Assembly: GCA_034440135.1 (NCBI GenBank)
Contig: JAWXBP010000164.1
Span: 1 to 35,931 of the forward strand
Direction: 5' to 3'
DNA length: 35,931 nucleotides
Origin: Planctomycetia bacterium
Lineage (GTDB): Bacteria; Planctomycetota; Planctomycetia; Pirellulales; JALHLM01
Part shown: in pieces, positions 15,774 through 25,600 of the stretch
Numbering within the stretch: the first letter of the stretch is position 1
Layout: the number at the start of each line of letters is the position of its first letter
Made by a program: the position numbers and the translations under genes
The notes under the pieces: generated by a model
What the model was told of the DNA's origin: nothing
The model's database searches: none
Seen by the model: only the letters and a program-made list of their open reading frames with translations

Positions 15774-16295
15774 TCACTTCTCCTCCTCCTTGTACCGCCG
15801 GAAACCGGCGCTTTCATAGTTCGGCAGTGCCTTGGGATGATCCAACGTGCAGGTGTGGACCCAAAAGCGTTGGGGACCGTAGGACCAGGCGCGGTCGATG
15901 GTCCAGTGGAGCAGATAGCGGCCCAGGCCGCGGCCGATGAATTCTGGCATCAGGCCGAAGTAGGCGAGTTCGATCTCGGTCGCTTTCCGCCGGTCCAACT
16001 CCGCGTAGCCCGCCGGCGTGCCATCGGCGTAGAGGACGTGTGTTTCCACAAGGGGATGTTGCACGATGGCGCCGAGTGTTTCTTCCGACATCACGCGGCG
16101 CTCGCGCCATTGCCAGCCGCCGCCGACCGTGTCGTAAAGATAACGGTAAAACGAAATCGTCGGCGGTTTCGCCTGCACGATTGCCAAGTCATCTGATGGC
16201 GGCTCAAGTTTCAGTTGCGTCGGCCGCGCGTGCATCTCCAAATACGTGATCACCACCTTGCCCGGCGAGTGGGCGGCGTCAGGCTGGTCGTTCAT
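15774..16295 (-). CDS. GNAT-family N-acetyltransferase
   Basis: The 173-residue protein fits the GNAT fold, which transfers an acetyl group from acetyl-CoA to an amine. The substrate is unknown. The acetyl-CoA binding region is visible as ELAYFGLMPEFIGRGLGRYL (109-128), with G-R-G-L-G at 121-125 forming the pyrophosphate loop. The upstream strand THVLYADGTPAGYAELD (85-101) and the C-terminal ALPNYESAGF (156-165) are the other family hallmarks. The N-terminal YRYLYDTVGGGWQW segment is typical of one GNAT subgroup. The C-terminus is K-E-E-E-K, encoded by purine-rich DNA merging with the intergenic tract. The ATG at 16295 lies 20 nt downstream of the giant gene's stop, so it may be read from the same transcript. 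Confidence 0.92.
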   Translation of the reverse strand: MNDQPDAAHSPGKVVITYLEMHARPTQLKLEPPSDDLAIVQAKPPTISFYRYLYDTVGGGWQWRERRVMSEETLGAIVQHPLVETHVLYADGTPAGYAELDRRKATEIELAYFGLMPEFIGRGLGRYLLHWTIDRAWSYGPQRFWVHTCTLDHPKALPNYESAGFRRYKEEEK

Positions 16296-16315
16296 TGCGT
16301 TTCATCCGGACGTTT

Positions 16316-16640
16316 TCAATCGAGCAAGCGGCGTTTGCCATTTGGCTTCGATTGTCGCCCAGCGGCGGGCGTCTCGTCCACTCCCCACCACGATTTGCCG
16401 GTGGAATGCATCAACTCATCGATCGCCCGCAGCTCGTCGCGTTGTGGACGATCGGCCTTGCGGTAGCCATCGGTGGCAGAGCCCGGCAGGTCGTCGAAGT
16501 CGAAGAGTTGCTCGTCCAGATCGAACCGATTCGCCGGGCCGAGTTGATCGATGGTTTCGTTCGCGCCGAGTCGGCCGTTCAGTGACGAGCGCGGCTTGAC
16601 GCGTCGGGTGAGGTTCACGGTGCAATCGAGGCAACCTTCG
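16316..16640 (-). other. Non-repetitive C-terminal tail of the giant protein
   Basis: After the last repeat the composition changes abruptly. A C-L-D-C motif is followed by a basic patch (TRRVKPRSS), an acidic aromatic stretch (FDLDEQLFDFDDL), the segment RDELRAIDELMHSTGKSWWG and a basic end (K-R-R-L-L-D). It is about 108 residues long. It lacks a PEP-CTERM, LPXTG or Por-type signal. A type I secretion signal or planctomycete-specific anchoring signal is possible but unproven. Confidence 0.6.
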
Positions 16641-19600
16641 ATGTCCTCGATTCCGCCCGTGCCGGTCGCCGTGCCGGCGGCTAAATTGATCTCGGCGGGG
16701 GTGGTGTAGGCGGAGTAATCGAGCGTGTCGGTTCCCGCTTCCCCGTCGAGCACCGCGTCGACACCGACGCCATCGGCGAAGATGTACAGGTCGTCGAGCG
16801 TGCCGCCGGTCAGATTCTCGAAGCTGGCGAACGTGACGCCGTTCACATCGCCGGCGTTCTGCGCGGAGATGTTCCAGGTGTTCGCCGCGTTCGGACCGAT
16901 GAACGTATCGCTGCCGGCGCCGCCGAGGAAGTTCTCGATGTTGGCGATGCCGCCCGTGCCGGTGGCCGTGCCGAGTTCGAGGTTCACTTCGACCGGCGTG
17001 GCGTAGGCGGAGTAGTCGATCGCGTCGTCGCCGTCGCCGCCATCAAGCACGCCGTCGATGGTCGCGGCATCAGCGAACGTGAAGGAATCAGCGTCTGTTC
17101 CGCCGGTCAGGTTCTCAAAGCCTGTGAAGTTGACGCCGTTCACGTCGCCAGCGTTCGCTCCGGTGAGATCCCAAGCGTTCGCGATGTCGTCGCCGACGAG
17201 CGTGTCGCTGTCCGCGCCGCCGATAAACGACTCAATGTTCGCGAACGAACCGAGACCTGTGGCGGAATTCGCGCCGAGCGCGACTTCGACCGGGGTCGTG
17301 TACGCGGCATAGTCGAGCGTGTCGTCCCCGTCGCCGCCGTCGATCGTGCCGGTCAGCGTTGCGGCATCGGCCAACGTGAAGGCATCGACGTCGGTTCCGC
17401 CGGTCAGGTTTTCGAAGTTACTGAATGTCACGCCGTTCACGTCGCCGGCATTGGCCGCGGACAAGTTCCAAGCATTCGCGACGTTCGCGCCGATCAGCGA
17501 GTCGTCGCCAGCCCCGCCGATAAAGCTCTCGATGTTGGCGATGCCGGCCGTACCAGTGGCCGTGGCGTTTTGCAGATCGACTTCGACGTTCGCATTATAC
17601 GCCGTGTAATCGAGCGTATCGTTGCCGTCGCCGCCGTCGACCAGACCGTCGATCGCGGCGCCGTCGCCGAAGTCAAAGGCGTCCGCGTCAATCCCGCCCG
17701 TGAGGTTCTCAAAGCTTTGGAAGGCAACGGAATTCACCGTGCCGGCATTCGTGCCCGACAAGGTCCAGAGGTTCACCACGTCGGTGGCAATCAGCGTATC
17801 AACGTCGCCGCCACCGATTACGACTTCGAGATTCGCGATGCCGCCTGTTGACGTCGCGGTATTCGCGTTCAGGTTGACTTCCACCGGCGTGGTCGCGGCG
17901 CTCAAGTCGAGCGTGTCGCTGCCGTCGCCGCCATCGATCGTGCCGGTGATGCCAGCCGCATCGGCGATGATGAAACTATCCTCGTCCAGGCCGCCGCTGA
18001 GGTTCTCGAAGCTGGAGAACGTGATTCCGGCGACATCGCCGGCGTCGAGCGCCGTGATGTTCCACGTTGTCGCCGCGTCCGGTCCAATGAGCGTATCGCT
18101 CGCCGTTCCGCCGATTGCGTTCTCGATGTCGGCGACACCGCCCGTGCCGGTCGCCGTGCTGGCCCCGAGATTGATCTCCACGGCCGTGGTGTACGCGGAG
18201 TAATCGAGGGTATCGCTGCCCGCACCGCCGTCGATCACGCCATTCACGCCTGCGCCGTCGGCGAAGACAAAGGCATCGGCCTCCACGCCGCCGGTGAGGT
18301 TCTCGAAGCCATCGAACGTGACGCCGCCAATCGTGCCGGCGTTAAGAGCGGTGATATTCCAGATATTCGGAATGTCGTAGCCGATCAACGTGTCGCTGGC
18401 CGTGCCGCCGAGGAAGCGTTCGATGTGGGAGTGGCTGCCGACACCAGTCGACGTTCCCAATGGCAGATTGACTTCGACGGGCGTGCTGTACGCGGTGTAG
18501 TCGAACACATCGTCGCCGTCGCCGCCGTCGATGTTGCCGGTGAGCGTGGCTGCGTCGGCGAAGTTGAATTGATCGACGTCCAGGCCGCCGAGCAGATTCT
18601 CGATGCCGAGGAAGAGCGCGACCATGCCGGCGTTGCCGGTGTCGGCCGCGATGATGTTCCAGATCGTGGCGACGTTGTCACCGAGGATCAGGTCGTCGCC
18701 GAGGCCGCCGTCGATCGAACCGGTGATGCTGCCTCCCGGCAGGAAGATGAACGTATCGCTATCCGCTCCGCCGGTCAGGTTGTTCATGTCGGAGAAGTGC
18801 ACGCCGTTGAGCGTGCCGGAGTTCACGCCGTCGATGATCCAGGTGTTCGGCGTATCGGCCGCGACGAGCGTGTCGTTGCCCGTGCCGCCGATGAGGCGTT
18901 CGATGTTGTTGGCCGGATGCGTGGCCAGGTTGACGCCGTCGGTGGCGGTGACGAAGCCGAGTCCGACGGTGAACACGAGGTCGACCGTTACGGCGGAGAA
19001 ATCGAGCGTGTCGTCGTCTCCTTCTCCGGCGAACTCGATGATGGTGTCGTTGCCCCAGTTATTTTCGAACAAGTAGTCGTCGTTGTCCGCACCGCCGAGC
19101 AGTTCGTCGTCGCCGCCGAGACCGTTGATCTGATCTTCGCCGCCGCTGCCGGCCAGCGAGTTGGCTTCGTCGCTGCCGCGGATGATGTCGTCGGCCTGCG
19201 TGCCAATCACATTCTCGAACAGGCCCGGCACCGTGGAGGTGACCGTTCGTTCCGGCGTGCCGTAACGGGCCACGATCGGCGCCGGCAACAAGATTGGCGG
19301 CGTGGAAAGATCGACGATCACCGGCACGTTGATCAGACTGAAATCGAGCGTATCGCTGCCGATGGTTTCGATGATTTCGTCTTCGTCGTCGGGATTGCCG
19401 AGCACGAACACGTAGGTGTCGTCGCCGGCGCCCCCTTGCATGTAGTCGGAACCATCGCGGCCGTCGAGCAGGTTGTCGCGATCGTTGCCGACGAGAATGT
19501 CGTCCGACGCGCCACCGACGAGTTGCTCGAAGTTGGCGAAGTTCTCGTAGACGTCGGTCACGACCTTGTGCGTATCGCTCGTGCCGTCGGTGCGGCGATG

Positions 19601-22600
19601 TTCGGCGATCTGATTCGCCTCGGTAAACGACGCGGGCGGCGTGCCCGAGAGGTCGATGATGACCGGCTCGTTCGGCCCGAGCGCGCTGAAGTCGAGGCGA
19701 TCGCGGCGGCCCTCGTCGGTCGGTTCGTCGGTGCCGGCGTCCGGCAGTTCGACGACCGTGTCGATTTCATCGCCTGAGCCGGCGGTAGGCGCCGGCAGGA
19801 AGTGATACGTGTCATCGTTCAACTGGCCGATGAGCGTGTCGTTGCCTTCCAGGCCGTAGAGATGATCCTTACCGCCGACGCTGACGACGCACGGGTTGTC
19901 GATGACGTTGTCGCCGTAAAGGATGTCGTCGCCAGCGTGACCATAGATATAGTCGTCGCCATCGGGGAGCACGACCTTGGTGAAGTTGCCGAAATCGATG
20001 CCGGCGATGGTCTGCCCGCTCACTGCCATCGTTACCAGATGGACGCCGGAAGCCGGGAAGCTCGGGAAGTAACCGTCCGGAACCACTTCGCGGACCACGT
20101 GCGTGCCGGGTCCGACGCCGGTGATGACGTAGAAGCCGTTCTCGCCGGTGACGCCGAACAATTCGCCTGCGTCGAACTCGCCGTTGTTGTTGGCGTCGAT
20201 GTAGATGGTAACGCCGGCGAGGCCGGGATCGTTCTCATCGCGATCGCCGGCGCAGTCCATGTCGTGGAACTTCTGCCCGGTGATGATTCCTTCGCGGAAG
20301 TTGCCGAAGTCGCGCCCCGTGGCGATTGTGCCGGAGGGCAATTCGACCACGTGTGCGCCCGGCTCGCCGCCAAGCAGCAATACCGTGACGTTGTTCGACT
20401 CGACATTGGCGACGGCCAGGTCGAGCAGATTGTCGTTGTTCAAATCCTCCGTCACAACGGCGCCGGGCGACGTGCCCACCGGGAAGGAGATCGGATCGCC
20501 GAACGCGCCTTGTTGCGTGTTCAGGACGATCAGCACTTCGCCCGTCGCGCTATCCGTGACGGCCAGGTCTGGATACTCGTCGCCGTTGAAATCGCCAACG
20601 GCAATGCCGGCGGGATTGTTGGCGACAAAGAAAGTGACCGGCTCGGCGAAGCTCACGCTGGCGCCGACGCCCCCTTGGTTCATCAGGATCGCGATCCGCG
20701 CACCACCGTCGCCGGACTGGTTGCCGACGGCGAGATCGATGTCGCCGTTCTGATCGAAGTCGCCAGCGGCGATCGATTGCGAGCCGAACCCGGCGTCGAA
20801 CGGACCGAGCGCGCCGAAGGTTCCTTCGCCATTGGCTTTATTCAGAAGCACCGTGACAGCGCCAATTTCCAAACTTGTCACCGCGAGGTCGGGGAAGTGG
20901 TCGTTGTTGAAATCCGCCACGACGAGCGCCGTAGGCAGCGCGGGCACGTCGTAGGCTTCCGGCGCGCCGAAGGAACCGTTGCCTGCGTTCAGCAGTACGG
21001 TCACCGAGCTATCCTGGATGTTCGCCGTGGCCACGTCGATGTCGCCATCGCCGTCGAAATCGCCGGCGGCGATGTCTTCCGGCACGTTGCCGGTTTGGTA
21101 CTCGGCCGCCAGCGCGAAGACGCCGGCGCCGTTGTTGAACAGCACCGCCACCGCGCTCTTGCCGCGGACGGACACCGCCAAATCGATATCCAGGTCGCCA
21201 TCAAGATCGGCGGCGATCAAGGCGCTCGGCTGCGCGCCGGCGTTGTATTGCACGGCCGGCAAGTAGTGTCCGGTCTTGTCGTTGATCAGAATCGAGACAT
21301 TGCCGCTGCTGGCGTTCGCCGTGGCCAAGTCGGCGAAACCGTCGCCGTTGAAATCGCCGCTGGCGATATCGACCGGCACGTTGCCGACGTCGTAATTCGT
21401 CGAGCCGGTGAACGACACGACGGGCACCGTCTGCACATAGCCGTCGGGAACTTCCTCGCGGACGATGTACGTACCGCAGTCGAGGCCGTCGAAGAAGTAG
21501 CGGCCGGATTCGTCGGGACGCGTGTCCGGATTGTCTTGCAGCGTCGTGCGGAACGGTTCGTTCGGGCGACCATTCGCGTCACGATCGAGAATGCCGTTGT
21601 TGTTCAAGTCGAGATAGATGATCACACCCGGCAGGCCCGGCTCCTGCGGATCGCGGACGCCGTCGCCGTCGAGATCCTCGAACTTTGTGCCCGTAATGCC
21701 ACACTCAGGTTGGCGATTGCCGAAGTCGAGTCCTTCAATGGTCGTTTCCGGACCGACCTCGACGACATGCACGCCGGGCCCGCCTTGATCGAGTCGCAGC
21801 AGGTCGATGAAGAACTCTTGCCCGCCGATCGTAAAAGAGGTGATCGCACCTTGAACGATGATTGTGCCCAGGTTCGATTCGGGATCCTGGATGACGGTCA
21901 CCTGCGCGCCGCCGATGTTCAGGCCGTCGAAGTCATTGATTTCGCCGATCCTCAGATCACCGTTGACGCCGAGGTTCTCCGAACCGCCGAAATCGGCGAA
22001 CCGGATGGAAAGTTCGCTCACTGCCGCGTCGAACGTGAACGTCAGGTTGATGTTGTTGACCAGCAACTCGTGGCCTTCGTCGCCAGCGTTGCCTTCGTTT
22101 TCGACTTGCGCAAAGCCGCTGCTCGTCGATTGACCCGGCACGAAGAAGAACGGTTCCATCGTGGCATGCGCGACGGCGCCAAACATGCCGACGGTGTCGA
22201 AGGTTTCGCCCACCGTGTAGGTCGTCTCCAACGGCAAATCTTCAAAGCCGAACACGCGGAGCGGAGCGTCCGGATACGTTTGCTCCCAGCCCTCCTGCAA
22301 TACTTCGGCGACGGTGTAGGTATCCGCAGCAAGACCCGTGAACGAGTACGCGCCGTTTTCATCGGTGACGTCGTTCGGTTCGCCTTCGTCGAACTGGCCG
22401 TTGTTGTTGAGATCAAGGTAGATCGTCCAACCCGCCAGGACTTGTTCGTCGTCCGTGCGGCGGCCGTCGCCGTTCGTGTCGTTCCACTTGGTGCCGAAGA
22501 TACGGCCATTGGTGCGTTGATTGCCGAAATCGATGCCGGTCACATTTTCGTCCGGCGTGACCGTGACGACGTGCACACCCAGGCCGCGAATACCGATCGT

Positions 22601-25600
22601 CAGGTCGTCGATGGCGAACTCTTGCCCGCCGATGGCGAAACTCGTCACATTGCCGAGCACGCCGAAGATGCCGAAGGCGCCCTCCGGCTGATTCACGACG
22701 ATCTGCGCGCCGCCGATCGTCTGGCCATTCAGGTCGAGCAGGTTCTTGACATTGCGGAAATCGCCATTGATTGAGACGTTGAACGACCCGCCGAAGTCGC
22801 CGTAGCGCAACACGAGCACGTCGACCACGGTGTTGAACGTGAAACTCAGATTGATGTTGCCGAGGAACAAACCTTGGCCAGAGCCGTTGGCGCCGCTCGG
22901 ACCGACCGAGGCCTGGCCTTCCTCGAAGGGCGTGCCATCCGAGAAGATGAACGGCCTGGCGACGGCGGTAGCAATCGAGCCGAGAGCGCCGGTGGTCGTG
23001 AATGTTTCACCCACCGAGTAATTCGTTTCGCTCGGCAAGTCCTCGAAGCGGAACGCCACGGGCGTGATTGCCGGGAAGGTTTGCTTCCAACCTTCTTGCG
23101 GCACTTCTCCGACGGCATGCTCGCCCGCCGGGACGCTTTGGATGAAGTACGCGCCGCGCTCGTTGGTGATATCGAACGGTTCGCCGGCATCGAATTGCCG
23201 GTTGTTGTTGAGGTCGACGTAGATCGTCCAGCCGGGCAGACCGTCTTCCAAATCGTCCTGGCTCCCGTCGCCGTCGACGTCGTTCCACTTCGTCCCGGAA
23301 ATGCCGCCCGCCACGAGGCGATTGCCGAAATCGCGCCCTGTGGCGCTCCCTTGTCGCAGATCAACGACGTGAACGCCCAAACCCGCGCGCTGCACGGTAA
23401 GCAGATCAACGAACAATTCTTGTCCGCCGATGGTGAACGAATCGACGTCGCCGATGAGTTCGATCGTCCCGAACGGCGCGCCGGGCGTCGAGACAACCAC
23501 GACCATTGCGCCGCCGATCGTCTGGCCATTAAGTGCGGCGAAGTTGGAGACGTTGCGGAAATCGCCATTGACGGCCAGATTCACGTTTCCGCCGAAGTAA
23601 CCGAACTTGATCGAGACGCGCTCCATCGTGCTCGTGAAATCGAACCGCAGGTTGATGTTGTTGACCTGCAGTTCTTGACCGGCGTCGCCGGCTTGGCTGT
23701 TGTCGTCGACCTGCATCACGCCGTTGTTGGTAGGCGTGCCGTTCGAGAAGAAGAATTGTTCGGTGGCCAGTTGCGCGAGGTAGCCGTCCGTGGATGTGAT
23801 CTGCAGCGTACGTCCGACGGGGAATCGCGCGCCGAGCGCCAGATCATCGAACCCGAAGCGGCTGCGCGGCGTGGGGAAAGTCTGCGTCCAGCCGGCTTGC
23901 GCGACCTCGGCCACTTCGTACCGCGCCAACTCCAACCGCTCGAAACGGTAGCGCCCGGCTTCATCGAAGAACTCCGTCTGCGGGTCGTCCTCGGTCGTGA
24001 TCGTGAACGGCTCCAGCGGATTCCCGAGCGCATCGCGATCGAAAATCCGGTTGTGATTCAAATCGAGGTAAATCGTCCAGCCCGGCAGGCCCGGCTCATT
24101 CGCTGCCTGCTTGCCGTCGCCGTCGAGATCGTTCCACTTGGTTCCTGTGAGCGTGCCCGGGGGATCGCCGCCGCCAGCGCCGCCGTCGTCATCCGCCTCC
24201 GAATTTTGCGGAACCGGAGGAATCTCCACACCGATATTCTGACGGAAATTGAAGAGATCGACAAAGTCAACGTCGCCGTCACGATCCGAGTCGAAGCAGG
24301 AGTTGTAGTTGTCCTGGCCGCGGACCGAGTGGAACGCTTCCTGGAAATCCGCCACGTCCTCGCCGTCGACGCGGCGATCGCCATTGCAGTCGCCGAAGAT
24401 GGTATTGCCGAAATCGATGCCGACCAGCACTTGCTGTTGCAGCAAGTCGATCTTGTGTCCGTTGACGGCTGGGTCGCTCGGATACGTGCGCGTCCAGCCG
24501 GGCCGCAGTTCTTCCGACACGACATAGGAACCAGCCGGCACGTCCGGAATCGCGTAGGCGCCGGTGTCGTTCAGCGGCGTCGCGGGATTGTCGGTTTGCG
24601 TGATCGCGAACGGCTCCAGGGGCTGGCCTTCGTTGTCGCGATCGAGTTGGCCGTTGTTGTTGAGATCGACGTAAATCGTCCAGCCGGCGAGGCCCGGCTC
24701 GTTGTCCTGGCGTTTGCCGTCGGCGTTGAGGTCCCACCACTTGGTGCCGCCGATGCCGCCGGCGCGGACGTTCCCAAAGTTGAATCGGTTGCGCAAGTCG
24801 CCGGAGCGAATCGTCGCGTCGTGCGAGCCGTTCTGATCCAGCCCTGGGGTCGTTTGCTTCCAGCCGGCTTGCAGCACTTCGCGGATGCGGTAATCGCCTG
24901 GCAGCAGTCCTTGGAACGAAAATGCACCGGTTTCGTCGAGCACCGTCGTCAGATCGTCTTCGGCCGTGATCGTGAACGGTTCGAGCGGAATGCCAAAGAT
25001 CGGATGGACGTCGAGGATGCCGTTGTTGTTCAGGTCGACGTAGATCGTCCAGCCCGCGAGGCCCGGCTCGGTGTAGACACCGTTTTCGTCGCTGTTGCGC
25101 TGTCCGTCGCCGTTGATGTCGTTAAACTTTTGCCCGTGGATTTCGCCCGAACGCAAATTGGCGAAATCGACGTGCTCCACATTCCCGACCGCGTTGAGCA
25201 CGATCTGTGGTTCCGGCGTCGAGCGCGGATCGCCCGGCCGCGATTGCAGCCACTTCACGTCCATTTCTTCGTAGATGGTGTACGTCCGCGCCGGCATGTC
25301 GAGGAACGAATACGCGCCCGCTTCATCGAAGTCCGTGTCGGGATCGTCTTCCCGCGTGAGCATGTTCGGCTCGAAGGTGTCGCGCGAACCGTTGCCGTTC
25401 ACGTCGATCCAGACGCGCCAGCCGGGCAAGCCAGGCTCGCCAGCGTCGCGTTGGCCGTCGCCGTCGAGGTCTTCGTACTTCGTGCCGAAGATATCGGCGC
25501 GTTGCGTATTGCCGAACGCGGCGAAGTCGGATTCGCCGGAACTGACCGCGAGATGATGGAACCGTGGATCGCGCCCGCCGTCCAAGTCGTTCAGTGATGG

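Noticed and set aside
19802-22774. Plus-strand open frame of 990 codons antisense to the giant gene
   Set aside because: It mirrors the SdrD-B and FG-GAP coding region. The translation has no domain pattern, and long antisense frames are expected in GC-rich repetitive genes.
22874-25597. Plus-strand open frame of 907 codons
   Set aside because: Antisense shadow of SdrD-B-like modules; Val/Ala/Arg/Glu-biased with no recognisable fold.
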